Shown: piece by piece, positions 23,380 to 31,278 of the stretch
How positions within the stretch are numbered: position 1 is the first letter of the stretch
Layout of the letters: each line of letters begins with the position of its first letter
Source of the DNA: Chloroflexota bacterium
GTDB lineage: Bacteria; Chloroflexota; Anaerolineae; Anaerolineales; UBA4823
DNA: 31,395 nucleotides
Assembly (NCBI GenBank): GCA_012798185.1
Contig: JAAZNS010000318.1
Location: forward strand, 1-31,395
Direction of reading: 5' to 3'
Program-made: the position numbers and the translations under genes
Notes under the pieces: model-generated
What the model was told of the DNA's origin: nothing
Seen by the model: the letters and a program-made list of their open reading frames with translations, nothing else
Databases searched by the model: none

Positions 23380-24192
23380 GTGACTGATTTTTTAAAAGAC
23401 TTATTTGGTGTTTCCAAGCCTGTCATTGCTATGGCGCACTTTCCCCCCTTGCCAGGTACGCCGCTATACGACGCAAAACTAGGCGTCGACGGCATGCTGG
23501 AGTCGATGCGGGAGGATATGAAAAAACTGCTTGCAGGCGGCGTGGATGGAATTCTCTTTTGCAACGAGGGCGACCGCCCTTATGCCCTGAAAGCCGACCT
23601 GGAAGCTGCTGCTGTGATGGCACGGGTTATTACTGAATTACGCCCCACCGACCGTCCCTTTGGTGTCGATTTCTTGTGGGACGCGCGTTTGCCCATAGCA
23701 GTGGGGCTTGCCACCGGCGCTTCGTTCGTGCGGGAGGTTTTTACCGGCGTATATGAAAGCGATATGGGCTTGTGGAGCACCGATGCTGCAGCAACATTAC
23801 GCTATCGTCATAACATTGGCGCCGACCATATCCGCCTTTTTTACAATGTCACACCCGAGTTTGCTTCTTTTTTGGGCATGCGCAGCTTGGGTGAGAGAGC
23901 CAAAAGTGCGGTCATTTCCTCTCTGGCAGATGTCATCTTGGTGTCGGGTATGGCAGCCGGCACCGAGCCTAAATTGGATACGCTTAAAGAGGTCAAAGAT
24001 GCTGTAGGTCATATGGTGCCGGTCTTATTAAATACCGGCGGTAAAGCGGAAAATATCCGCCAATACCTGAGCGTTGCCGATGGTGTGATTGTCGGTTCCA
24101 GCCTCAAGGTGGATGGTTACACCTGGAACCCGGTGGACGAGAAACGGGTGAAAGCCTTTATGGCGGAAGTTAAAAAAGCAAGAGGTAGATAA
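23380..24192 (+). CDS. BtpA/SgcQ-family TIM-barrel protein
   Basis: A 270-residue cytosolic protein of the BtpA (PF03437-type) family: KPVIAMAHFPPLPGTPLYD near the N-terminus (about residues 12-30), GGVDGILFCNEGDRPY (about 52-67), FGVDFLWDARLPIAVGLATGASFVREVFTG (about 92-121), then VILVSGMAAGTEPKLD and GVIVGSSLKVDG near the C-terminus, a phosphate-binding-like barrel end. BtpA was named from a cyanobacterial photosystem I biogenesis factor, but relatives such as SgcQ lie in sugar operons; here the sugar kinase neighbour favours a role in carbohydrate catabolism, perhaps as an aldolase or epimerase. That is inference. GTG 23380 is preferred because GGAGG lies five bases upstream; a GTG at 23359 lies inside a repeat. 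The kinase gene begins immediately after the stop. Confidence 0.85.
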   Translation: MTDFLKDLFGVSKPVIAMAHFPPLPGTPLYDAKLGVDGMLESMREDMKKLLAGGVDGILFCNEGDRPYALKADLEAAAVMARVITELRPTDRPFGVDFLWDARLPIAVGLATGASFVREVFTGVYESDMGLWSTDAAATLRYRHNIGADHIRLFYNVTPEFASFLGMRSLGERAKSAVISSLADVILVSGMAAGTEPKLDTLKEVKDAVGHMVPVLLNTGGKAENIRQYLSVADGVIVGSSLKVDGYTWNPVDEKRVKAFMAEVKKARGR

Positions 24193-25686
24193 ATGACGTA
24201 CCTGATGGGCATCGATATGGGCACTACTGCCACCAAGATCATCCTGATCGATCTTGATGGCCATGTAGTCGCCTCGGTAGAAAAGCCTTCCACTTTATTA
24301 TCGCCGCATGCCGGTTGGGCGGAGGAAGATGCCAATCAATGGTGGCGGAATGTGCAGGAAGGCGTGCCGGAATGCATCCGTAAAGCCAACATCGATGCGG
24401 GGCAGATTGCAGCGGTGGGAACGAGTGGCATGGTGCCGACCATCGTTCTGCTGGATGAAAATGATCAGGTACTGCGTAATTCAATCCAACAGAATGATGC
24501 CCGTGCGGTAGAAGAAATCGAATATCTGCGCAGCAAAACCGACGCCGCAGACATTCTGCGCCGCACCGGCAGCGCTATCACCCAGCAGACCATCGGCACT
24601 AAAATCCTGTGGCTGCGTAAACATGAACCACAGGTGCTGGAAAAAGCCGTGCATCTCATGGGCTCCTACGAATTCATAGCCCACCGGCTCACTGGGATTT
24701 ATTACCTGGAACGTAACTGGGCTTTAGAGAGCGGCTATTTTGATCTATACAAAGAAGATTGGGATGATGACATCTTGGCGCTTTCGACGATCAACCGCAG
24801 CTTGCTGGCAGATGTATACTGGCCCTCTGATATTATCGGGAGAGTTACATCGCAGGCTGCTTCTCTAACCGGTCTCAAGGCTGGCACGCCGGTGGTAGCA
24901 GGCAGCGCTGATCATATTGCTTCATCTTTTTCATCCGGCTTGAAAAACCAGGGCGATTTATTGGTCAAGCTTGGCGGTGCCGGCGATATCATGATCAGCC
25001 TGGATGATATTGTGGTCGATGAACGCCTGTTTCTGGATTACCATGATATCCCCGGTAAGTATATTGCCAGCGGCTGTATGGCATCCAGCGGCAGCCTGAT
25101 CAAATGGTTCCGCAACCAGTTTGCTCCGCAGGCAGATTACTCTGAACTGGATAATGCTGCCGAAGCGCTGCCAGCTGGTTCGGATGGATTGATCCTGCTG
25201 CCATATTTCCTGGGTGAAAAAACACCGATTCAAGATCCCCTGGCACGCGGCACGTTGGTTGGATTGACCCTTACCCACACCAGCGCCCATGTATATCGGG
25301 CTGTGCTGGAAGGGATATCTTATGGTTTTTACCATCACCTGGTGGTGCTGGCAGAGCACGGCATGACTCCCACCAAAGCGCGCTGTGCGAACGGCGGGGC
25401 GCGTTCCGCCTTATGGAAGCAGATTACCGCCGATGTATTGGGTATTCGCCTGGAACAGGTGGCAGACCACCCTGGTTCATCCCTGGGCGCGGCTTTTTGC
25501 GCGGGGATGGGTGTGGGTGCTTTCAAGCAGTGGGATGAGATCGAGCGCTATATTAAGATCTCTACCATTACTCAACCCGATGCCAAGAATCATGCCCGAT
25601 ATCAGCAGTTGTTTAAGTTGTATCGAGAGGTCTATGAATCTCTTAAGAATACCTACCCGCGAATCGCGGAAGCGATAGCGGATTAA
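24193..25686 (+). CDS. FGGY-family carbohydrate kinase (xylulokinase-like)
   Basis: A 497-residue sugar kinase with the two actin-like domains of the FGGY family. The N-terminal phosphate loop is GIDMGTTATKIILIDLDG (about residues 6-23), followed by the substrate region HAGWAEEDANQWW (about 39-51) and GTSGMVPTIVLLDE. The catalytic Asp is expected in GSADHIASS (about 237-245), and the C-terminal half has GEKTPIQDPLARGTLVGL and ANGGARSALWKQITADVLG (FGGY signature 2-like) with SSLGAAFCAG. The substrate is probably a ketose or polyol; xylulokinase and gluconokinase relatives cannot be told apart by eye. It begins directly at the BtpA stop (TAAATG), so the two are translationally coupled. Confidence 0.92.
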   Translation: MTYLMGIDMGTTATKIILIDLDGHVVASVEKPSTLLSPHAGWAEEDANQWWRNVQEGVPECIRKANIDAGQIAAVGTSGMVPTIVLLDENDQVLRNSIQQNDARAVEEIEYLRSKTDAADILRRTGSAITQQTIGTKILWLRKHEPQVLEKAVHLMGSYEFIAHRLTGIYYLERNWALESGYFDLYKEDWDDDILALSTINRSLLADVYWPSDIIGRVTSQAASLTGLKAGTPVVAGSADHIASSFSSGLKNQGDLLVKLGGAGDIMISLDDIVVDERLFLDYHDIPGKYIASGCMASSGSLIKWFRNQFAPQADYSELDNAAEALPAGSDGLILLPYFLGEKTPIQDPLARGTLVGLTLTHTSAHVYRAVLEGISYGFYHHLVVLAEHGMTPTKARCANGGARSALWKQITADVLGIRLEQVADHPGSSLGAAFCAGMGVGAFKQWDEIERYIKISTITQPDAKNHARYQQLFKLYREVYESLKNTYPRIAEAIAD

Positions 25687-25821
25687 TAACCCGTTGTTAC
25701 GAATCCCGAAGGAGTGAAAAAGTCTTAGGGAAAAGAAGCAAGCGTGTGGCAAGTAGAGCAATCATCAATTTGATATCAGGATTGTTTTGAGTCACACTTA
25801 CAGAACTATATGCATCATTCT

Positions 25822-25899
25822 TGTCATCTTGCGCAAAGCGAAGAATCTGCAAAAGTGCAAAACCATTTCGTCGCAAAAAACGCGCCTCGCAATGACATA
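25822..25899 (+). repeat. Non-coding element with inverted ends, copy D
   Basis: TGTCATCTTGCGCAAAGCGAAGAATCT at the left and, inverted, CGCGCCTCGCAATGACATA at the right form a 78-base imperfect palindrome. The sequence type (TGTCATTGCGAGG...GCGAAGAATCT) is related to the core of copies A and B. It lies between the kinase and SDR genes and ends a few bases before the SDR ribosome binding site. Confidence 0.55.
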
Positions 25900-25916
25900 C
25901 TAGATAGGAGGTATTT

Positions 25917-26702
25917 ATGCGTCTCAAAGATAAATTTGCCGTTGTCACTGGGGCTGCCATGGGCATGGGGAAAGCCATCGCTGAAATGTTGGCTGCCGAA
26001 GGAGCAACTGTTGCAGTAACCGATTTGGATGAAAAACTCGCCAGGGAAACAGCAGAAGGCATCCAAAAGAAAGGCGGCAAAGCCGAAGCATGGAAATTGG
26101 ATGTCACTGACCGCCCTGGAATCAAGCAAGTCATCGCCGAGATCATCAACCGGTTCGGCAGAATCGATATTTGGGTCAATAATGCCGGCATTTCTACTAT
26201 GACCCCATTTCTGGATCTCACTGAACATGAATGGGATATCATGCACAATGTCAACGGAAGCGGTGTGTTCTTTTGCTCGCAGGAAGTCGCCAGGCACATG
26301 GTTGCTCGCGGCGGAGGCGGCAAAATCATTAACAACGCCTCAATGGCAGGCAAGCGCGGCGGTAATGCTCCTTTCCTAGCACACTATGTTTATACCAAGT
26401 TCGGCGTCATCGGTTTGACACAAGCCATGGCAAAAGAGCTGGCGCCCTATGGCATTACCGTAAATGCGGTTTGTCCGGGATATGTTGCTACCCCTATGCA
26501 GCAGCGTGAGCTGGTTTGGGAGGGTAAATTACGCAACATGACCCCCGAACAAGTCTTCCAATCCTACATCGATGATACACCCCTGGGTCGTATCGAGACC
26601 CCTGATGATATTGCCAAGGTGGTCACATTTTTGGCATCCAGTGATGCGGATTTCATTACCGGTGAATCTATTAATGTTAATGGTGGCGCATTCATGGATT
26701 AA
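25917..26702 (+). CDS. Short-chain dehydrogenase/reductase (polyol-dehydrogenase-like)
   Basis: A 261-residue classical SDR. The cofactor motif TGAAMGMG is at about residues 11-18 with an acidic residue at the end of the second strand (VAVTDLDE, about 35-42), favouring NAD(H). WVNNAGIS lies at about 88-95, the catalytic Ser in NNASMAGKRGG (about 140), and Tyr/Lys in HYVYTKFGVIG (about 155-160); the Ser-Tyr distance is slightly longer than the usual 13. PGYVATPM and the C-terminal SDADFITGESINVNGGAFMD are standard. Such enzymes in sugar operons commonly oxidise polyols or sugars. AGGAGG lies five to six bases before ATG 25917. It is separated from the kinase gene by 230 bases including repeat copy D. 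Confidence 0.9.
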   Translation: MRLKDKFAVVTGAAMGMGKAIAEMLAAEGATVAVTDLDEKLARETAEGIQKKGGKAEAWKLDVTDRPGIKQVIAEIINRFGRIDIWVNNAGISTMTPFLDLTEHEWDIMHNVNGSGVFFCSQEVARHMVARGGGGKIINNASMAGKRGGNAPFLAHYVYTKFGVIGLTQAMAKELAPYGITVNAVCPGYVATPMQQRELVWEGKLRNMTPEQVFQSYIDDTPLGRIETPDDIAKVVTFLASSDADFITGESINVNGGAFMD

Positions 26703-26730
26703 TGGGAAGTAAGACGAGATCAAGACCAAG

Positions 26731-27876
26731 ATGAACAGCCGTGAACGACTGCTGACCAGCTTATCGCACCGCGAACCTGACCATGTTCCTTTGGACATTG
26801 GCGGTTCTGATGTTACTGGCATTCACCGCGAAATGTACAAACGCCTTGCCCGTTATTTTGGATTGAATGAGCTTGTGCCGATTTGTGAAATCGTACAACA
26901 AGTAGCGCTGCCCGAAGAAGCCTTATTGCTAAAACTGGGGTCTGACACACGCCCAATTTTTCCCAATGCTCCGGATAATTGGGAGCTTAATTTTAGGCAG
27001 TCGGGGCAATATACTACTTTTATCGATGAGTGGGGCGTGGTATGGGCAATGCCCCGAGAAAATGGGTTGTATTTCGACATGATTGCCCACCCCCTAGCGG
27101 AAATCGACGATCCTAGCGAATTGTCAAAATTCAAAATTCCCGATCCGATGAACCCAGGCAGATTTGCAGGATTAAGGGAAACTGCCGAAAGAATTACCGC
27201 GGCGGGATTCGCAACCATGATGATGCCTCCGTATGGAGGAATGTTCGAATCGGGATTTTGGCTACGGGGTTATAAACAGTTCTTTCTCGATTTAGGCAGC
27301 AATCCCAAGATGGTCGAAGCGATCCTCGATATGACTCTACAATTCAGGCTGGCATATTGGGTAAAAGCGCTGGAGGAAATTGGCGATCTGGTGGATGTGG
27401 TGGTTGAGTATGATGATTTAGGTCATACAACCAATTCGTTGATCTCGCCACAAATGTACCGCCGCTATCTCAAACCGCGCCATAAAGAACTTTGGAAGCT
27501 TATTAAAGCTCATTGTCATGCAAAAATATTTTTACACAGCTGCGGTGCGATTTCCCGCTTGATTCCCGATTTTATCGAGGCAGGGTTAGATATTCTCAAT
27601 CCGATTCAACTCAACGCTGCCAATATGGATGATACCAAACGACTTAAACAAGAATTCGGAAAAGATCTCATTTTTTGGGGAGGAGGTGTGAACACGCAAA
27701 AAATTCTACCCAGAGGCACCCCACAAGAAGTAAAAGAGGAGGTTAGAAGAAGAATGGGCGATTTAGCGCCAGGTGGAGGATATGTTTTTGCTGCTGTCCA
27801 TAATATCCAACCCGATGTTCCCCCCAAAAATATTGTTGCGATGATAGAAGCATGGAAGGAATATGGAAAGTATTAG
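26731..27876 (+). CDS. Uroporphyrinogen decarboxylase (UroD)-superfamily protein, MtaA/MtbA-like
   Basis: A 381-residue TIM-barrel protein of the UroD superfamily. It has the short RERLLTSLSHREPDHVPLDIGG start of the non-heme branch, a central DLVDVVVEYDDLGHTTNSLISPQMYRRYLKP segment (about residues 218-248), and FLHSCGAISRLIPDFIEAGLDILNPIQ (about 266-292), whose HxC pair is part of the zinc site in the methylcorrinoid methyltransferases MtaA and MtbA. C-terminal WGGGVNTQKILPRGTP and GGYVFAAVHNIQPDVPPKNI are typical of this subfamily. The genuine heme-pathway enzyme is unlikely: neighbours are sugar genes. A methyl-transfer step for a methylated sugar or polyol is possible but unproven. The gap from the SDR gene is only 28 bases, so they are probably cotranscribed. 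Confidence 0.85.
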   Translation: MNSRERLLTSLSHREPDHVPLDIGGSDVTGIHREMYKRLARYFGLNELVPICEIVQQVALPEEALLLKLGSDTRPIFPNAPDNWELNFRQSGQYTTFIDEWGVVWAMPRENGLYFDMIAHPLAEIDDPSELSKFKIPDPMNPGRFAGLRETAERITAAGFATMMMPPYGGMFESGFWLRGYKQFFLDLGSNPKMVEAILDMTLQFRLAYWVKALEEIGDLVDVVVEYDDLGHTTNSLISPQMYRRYLKPRHKELWKLIKAHCHAKIFLHSCGAISRLIPDFIEAGLDILNPIQLNAANMDDTKRLKQEFGKDLIFWGGGVNTQKILPRGTPQEVKEEVRRRMGDLAPGGGYVFAAVHNIQPDVPPKNIVAMIEAWKEYGKY

Positions 27877-27978
27877 AAGCAGCATGTCATGCTTATTCAA
27901 CCACCATACCAATGAACCTGAATATGGCATTTCTGGTTAACCAAGCGTTAGCTTAATCAAAACAAGGAGAAGAGACTC

Positions 27979-29364
27979 ATGCGTTCCAAGGTTTTATATG
28001 TGTTTAGTGTATTGGTAGTGATTTCAATACTGTTATCAGCTTGCAGCGGCGCTGCTACCCAGGCTCCTGCTGAAGTTGAAGCACCTACTACAGAAGAACC
28101 GGCTGTAAAAGAACCAGCTGCCGAAGAGCCTGCAACGGAGAAACCAACTACCGAAGAAACGGTAGAACTCACGATTATTATCGAACAGGTTCCTGATTAT
28201 GATATCGTCGCTGAGCTGACCAAGGAATTCGAAGCTGAGAATCCCAATATCAAAATAATTTGGGATGCCATGCCGTACGATGCCATGCGCGATAAAATCC
28301 TTACTTCTTTCCTTGCACCCGAAGGCACTTACGACATTATTATTGTCGATAATCCCTGGATGGATGAATTCCCAGCAGCAGGTTTTTTAAGTGATTTGAC
28401 CGAATATGTAAATAGCACACCAGGTTACAACTGGGAAGATTTTGAAGCTCCTATTCGTGAATTAGCCGAACATGATGGTAAGATTTACGCTATCCCCTAT
28501 CTGAACTATGCGGTTGGGCTGATAGTCCGTCAGGATCTTTTCGATGACCCTGAACTGAAAGCAAAATTTAAAGAAAAAACCGGTAAAGATTTAGCAATCC
28601 CTACCACCAATGATGAATATGTAGAAGTTGGCAAATTCTTCAAAGAAAATGGTATTGCTGGCGCAGCCATGCAGCCACAAGCTGGCTATAAAATTCTTGA
28701 GGAGTGGAAAAACTGGCTTTATGCTGAAGGGGGTAACCTTATGGACGCTGATGGGAAACCCACTATCAATTCTGAAGCTGCCAAGAAAGCCCTGGAAAAG
28801 TATATCGATATGTACCAAAATGCTGCCCCCGAGAATTCATTGAACTGGGGGTTTGACGACGCTCTGCGTTCGATGGCTAGCGGCGAATCAGCCACCATGA
28901 TTTCCTACAACTGGATGCTGCCATCCCTTAATGACCCGGAAGGACAGGCAGGCGAACTGGCTGGTAAATTCCAACTTTATCCTGTTCCGGGCGGCAAAGC
29001 GGTTTTAGGCGCCTGGTATTGGGCAATCCCGGAAAACTGTGTCAACAAAGATGCTGCCTGGAAATACATATCCTGGCTCACTTCTCCTGAGATCGATAAG
29101 AAGCGCACTGCCATGGGCGGCGGCGTGACCCGCATCAGTTCTGCCCAGGATCCTACCGTTTGGGAAGAGGGTTACGGAGAATACTTTTATAAAACTGTCG
29201 ATACTATTCTCGCCAACTCTGAGCCTCTGGCGCGCGGCGTGCATGCCGATGAAATCAGCATCGAAACAGGCAATGTATTGAATGCCATTGTCGCCGGTAC
29301 GATGAGCATTGATGAGGGTCTGGCGGCAATCGAAGCCAAGATAAATGAGATTCAATCGAAATAA
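27979..29364 (+). CDS. Family 1 extracellular solute-binding lipoprotein (sugar ABC importer), paralogue 1
   Basis: A 461-residue lipoprotein with a signal peptide ending in LLSAC (Cys22), a Thr/Glu/Pro/Ala linker (about residues 25-58), and an SBP_bac_1 fold: TIIIEQVPDYDIVAELTKEFEAENPNIKI, DIIIVDNPWMDEFPAAGFLSDLTEY, GWYWAIP-type hinge sequence (VLGAWYWAIPENCVNKDAAWKYISWL) near residue 345. Sugars or polyols are the expected ligands. AAGGAG lies nine bases before ATG 27979. A near-copy follows at 29772-31157; the two share a 104-base identical tract (28279-28382 here). A perfect AGCATG-T-CATGCT palindrome lies at 27881-27893 in the upstream gap. Confidence 0.92.
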   Translation: MRSKVLYVFSVLVVISILLSACSGAATQAPAEVEAPTTEEPAVKEPAAEEPATEKPTTEETVELTIIIEQVPDYDIVAELTKEFEAENPNIKIIWDAMPYDAMRDKILTSFLAPEGTYDIIIVDNPWMDEFPAAGFLSDLTEYVNSTPGYNWEDFEAPIRELAEHDGKIYAIPYLNYAVGLIVRQDLFDDPELKAKFKEKTGKDLAIPTTNDEYVEVGKFFKENGIAGAAMQPQAGYKILEEWKNWLYAEGGNLMDADGKPTINSEAAKKALEKYIDMYQNAAPENSLNWGFDDALRSMASGESATMISYNWMLPSLNDPEGQAGELAGKFQLYPVPGGKAVLGAWYWAIPENCVNKDAAWKYISWLTSPEIDKKRTAMGGGVTRISSAQDPTVWEEGYGEYFYKTVDTILANSEPLARGVHADEISIETGNVLNAIVAGTMSIDEGLAAIEAKINEIQSK

Positions 29365-29771
29365 TTATTATGACCATTCCTGGGACTGTCAAAAAGTCAG
29401 AAATGTCATACGACATGCAGTTTATTTACCAAAACCAAGCGAAACATCTAGTTGATGGAAAACCCTTCGCTACGTTCTAGGTGACATTCTGGCTTACAGG
29501 CAGTCCCGGGGATCATAGAATGATTTCTTATCTTTTTTGGATGTTTTTTGTTATTAGATGGACAATTTAATAATATCTATTTCATCGGACACTTTTACGC
29601 GAAGCGATCAGGATTTTGCTTTCTTCCTGAGTATTGGATTTTGTAAAAATAATGTGTGTTATTCGACTTTCATTATTAAAAACCACTCCCTTTTATATAT
29701 TGGCAAAATCGGGCGAAGTATCAATCCATTTTCAAACGCTTCTGTTAAAAAATATTAGAGAGGAGAAATCT
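29365..29771. other. Intergenic region between the two binding-protein genes
   Basis: About 407 bases. The left third is repeat copy C; the rest is AT-rich and contains no supported gene. A plus-strand frame running in from 29634 is continuous with paralogue 2 but lacks a ribosome binding site and would bury the lipoprotein signal peptide, so it is excluded. No convincing promoter was identified. Confidence 0.45.
29379..29510. repeat. Non-coding element with terminal inverted repeats, copy C
   Basis: The left end CCTGGGACTGTCAAAAAGTCAGAAATGTCAT and the right end, read inverted, CCCGGGACTGCCTGTAAGCCAGAATGTCAC are imperfect inverted repeats of about 30 bases. The interior contains AAGCGAAACATCTAG and AACCCTTCGCTACG. 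The ends recall GGGCTGTCCAAAAAG of copies A and B. Confidence 0.6.
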
Positions 29772-31157
29772 ATGCGTTCAAAACTATTTTTATTCACCAG
29801 TATTTTGATTTTATTATCTCTGGTGCTAGCCGCATGCAACGGTGCAGCGACACAAGCCCCCGCAGAAACAGCGGCGCCAGCCGCTGAAGAGCCAGCAGCA
29901 GAAGAACCCGCTGCCGAAGAACCCGCAGCCAAAGAACCGGCAGCAGAGGAAGAGGTCACACTTACCATCATAATCGAGCAAGTGCCCGATTATGATATTG
30001 TTGCTGAATTAACCAAACAATTCGAACAAGAGAATCCCAATATTAAGATTGCTTTCGATGCTATGCCGTATGATGCCATGCGCGATAAAATCCTTACTTC
30101 TTTCCTTGCACCCGAAGGCACTTACGACATTATTATTGTCGATAATCCCTGGATGGATGAATTCCCAGCAGCAGGCTTTCTCGCTGATCTAACAGAATAT
30201 GTGAACAATACACCCGATTACAATTTTGAAGATTTTGTCGAGCCGGTACGAGAATTATCTGTACAGGATGGCAAAATCATGAGCATTCCTTACTATAACT
30301 ATGCCCTTGGTTTAATCGTACGTCAGGATCTGTTCGACGACCAATCTTTAAGGGATAAATTCCAGGCAGAATATGGACGAGAATTAACGGTGCCAACGAC
30401 CCTGGATGAGTACCTAGAGGTAGGTAAGTTCTTTAAAGCCAACGGTATTGCCGGTGCAGCCATGCAGCCGCAGCGAGGCTATAAGATCAACGAGGAATGG
30501 AAGAACTGGCTGTATGCCGAAGGTGGCAACATTATGGATGCTGATGGCAAACCGGTTATCAACAGCGATGCAGCCAGGAAAGCCTTGGAGAAATATATCG
30601 AAATGTATAACAGCGCTGCGCCTGAAAATTCGATTAATTGGGGTTTTGATGACGCACTGCGCTCTATGGCAGCCGGCGAATCTGCCACGATGATTTCATA
30701 TAACTGGATGCTGCCAACGCTAAATAATCCGGAAGGTCAGGCGGGCGAGCTGGCTGGGAAATTCCAGCTCTATCCTGTTCCGGGTGGTAAAGCGGTATTG
30801 GGCGCCTGGTATTGGGCTATCCCGGCAAACTCGGTCAATAAAGATGCTGCCTGGAAATATATCGCCTGGCTCACTTCTCCTGCAATCGATAAACAGCGGG
30901 TGATTTTAGGCGGCGCTCCTACCCGAGTCAGTGTGATGAATGACCCCGAGGTTTGGGAAAAGGGCTACGGTGAAAATTACTACAAAACCGTAAATACTAT
31001 TTTGAGCAATTGTGAACCGTTAGGCAGAGGTGTTCATGCCGATGAGATCAGCATCGAAGTTGGCAATTACTTGAACAGCATCGTTGTTGGTGAAATGACC
31101 ATCGACGAAGGATTAGCCGCCATCGAGGCGAAAATCAATGAAATTAATTTCAAGTAA
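29772..31157 (+). CDS. Family 1 extracellular solute-binding lipoprotein (sugar ABC importer), paralogue 2
   Basis: A 461-residue lipoprotein, same length as paralogue 1 and closely similar throughout. The signal peptide ends in VLAAC (Cys22). The linker (about residues 32-60) is a tandem EEPAA-type repeat, more regular than in paralogue 1. The SBP_bac_1 domain carries the same landmarks (EQVPDYDIVAEL, IIIVDNPWMDEFPAAGFL, VLGAWYWAIPANSVNKDAAWKYIAWL). The start at 29772 has AGAGGAGAAA just upstream. Bases 30072-30175 are identical to 28279-28382 of paralogue 1, whereas flanks have many synonymous differences. A strong hairpin and a permease gene follow, so this copy is the one directly joined to the membrane components. 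Ligand unknown. Confidence 0.92.
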   Translation: MRSKLFLFTSILILLSLVLAACNGAATQAPAETAAPAAEEPAAEEPAAEEPAAKEPAAEEEVTLTIIIEQVPDYDIVAELTKQFEQENPNIKIAFDAMPYDAMRDKILTSFLAPEGTYDIIIVDNPWMDEFPAAGFLADLTEYVNNTPDYNFEDFVEPVRELSVQDGKIMSIPYYNYALGLIVRQDLFDDQSLRDKFQAEYGRELTVPTTLDEYLEVGKFFKANGIAGAAMQPQRGYKINEEWKNWLYAEGGNIMDADGKPVINSDAARKALEKYIEMYNSAAPENSINWGFDDALRSMAAGESATMISYNWMLPTLNNPEGQAGELAGKFQLYPVPGGKAVLGAWYWAIPANSVNKDAAWKYIAWLTSPAIDKQRVILGGAPTRVSVMNDPEVWEKGYGENYYKTVNTILSNCEPLGRGVHADEISIEVGNYLNSIVVGEMTIDEGLAAIEAKINEINFK

Positions 31158-31186
31158 CGGGTAAAATTGCGTTCAATAACACCAGC

Positions 31187-31219
31187 GTACCCGGTATGGG
31201 TTAGCTGCATGCCGGGTAC
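31187..31219 (+). other. Intercistronic hairpin after binding-protein gene
   Basis: GTACCCGGTATG (31187-31198) and CATGCCGGGTAC (31208-31219) form a 12-bp stem (one G-U pair) with a nine-base loop. No T-run follows, so it is more likely an mRNA-stabilising or partial-attenuation structure between the abundant binding protein and its permease than a full terminator. Confidence 0.55.
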
Positions 31220-31278
31220 GGACTGGATTATGATTTGGTAAATGAAAATTTTCATTTTGATTTTTTCGAGGATTACCT

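Noticed and set aside
26731..27876. Heme-pathway uroporphyrinogen decarboxylase
   Set aside because: No tetrapyrrole genes nearby; the HxC zinc-type motif and sugar-operon context fit the methyltransferase-like branch better.
29634..29771. N-terminal extension of binding protein paralogue 2
   Set aside because: It would place the lipoprotein signal peptide internally; ATG 29772 has a good ribosome binding site and aligns with paralogue 1.
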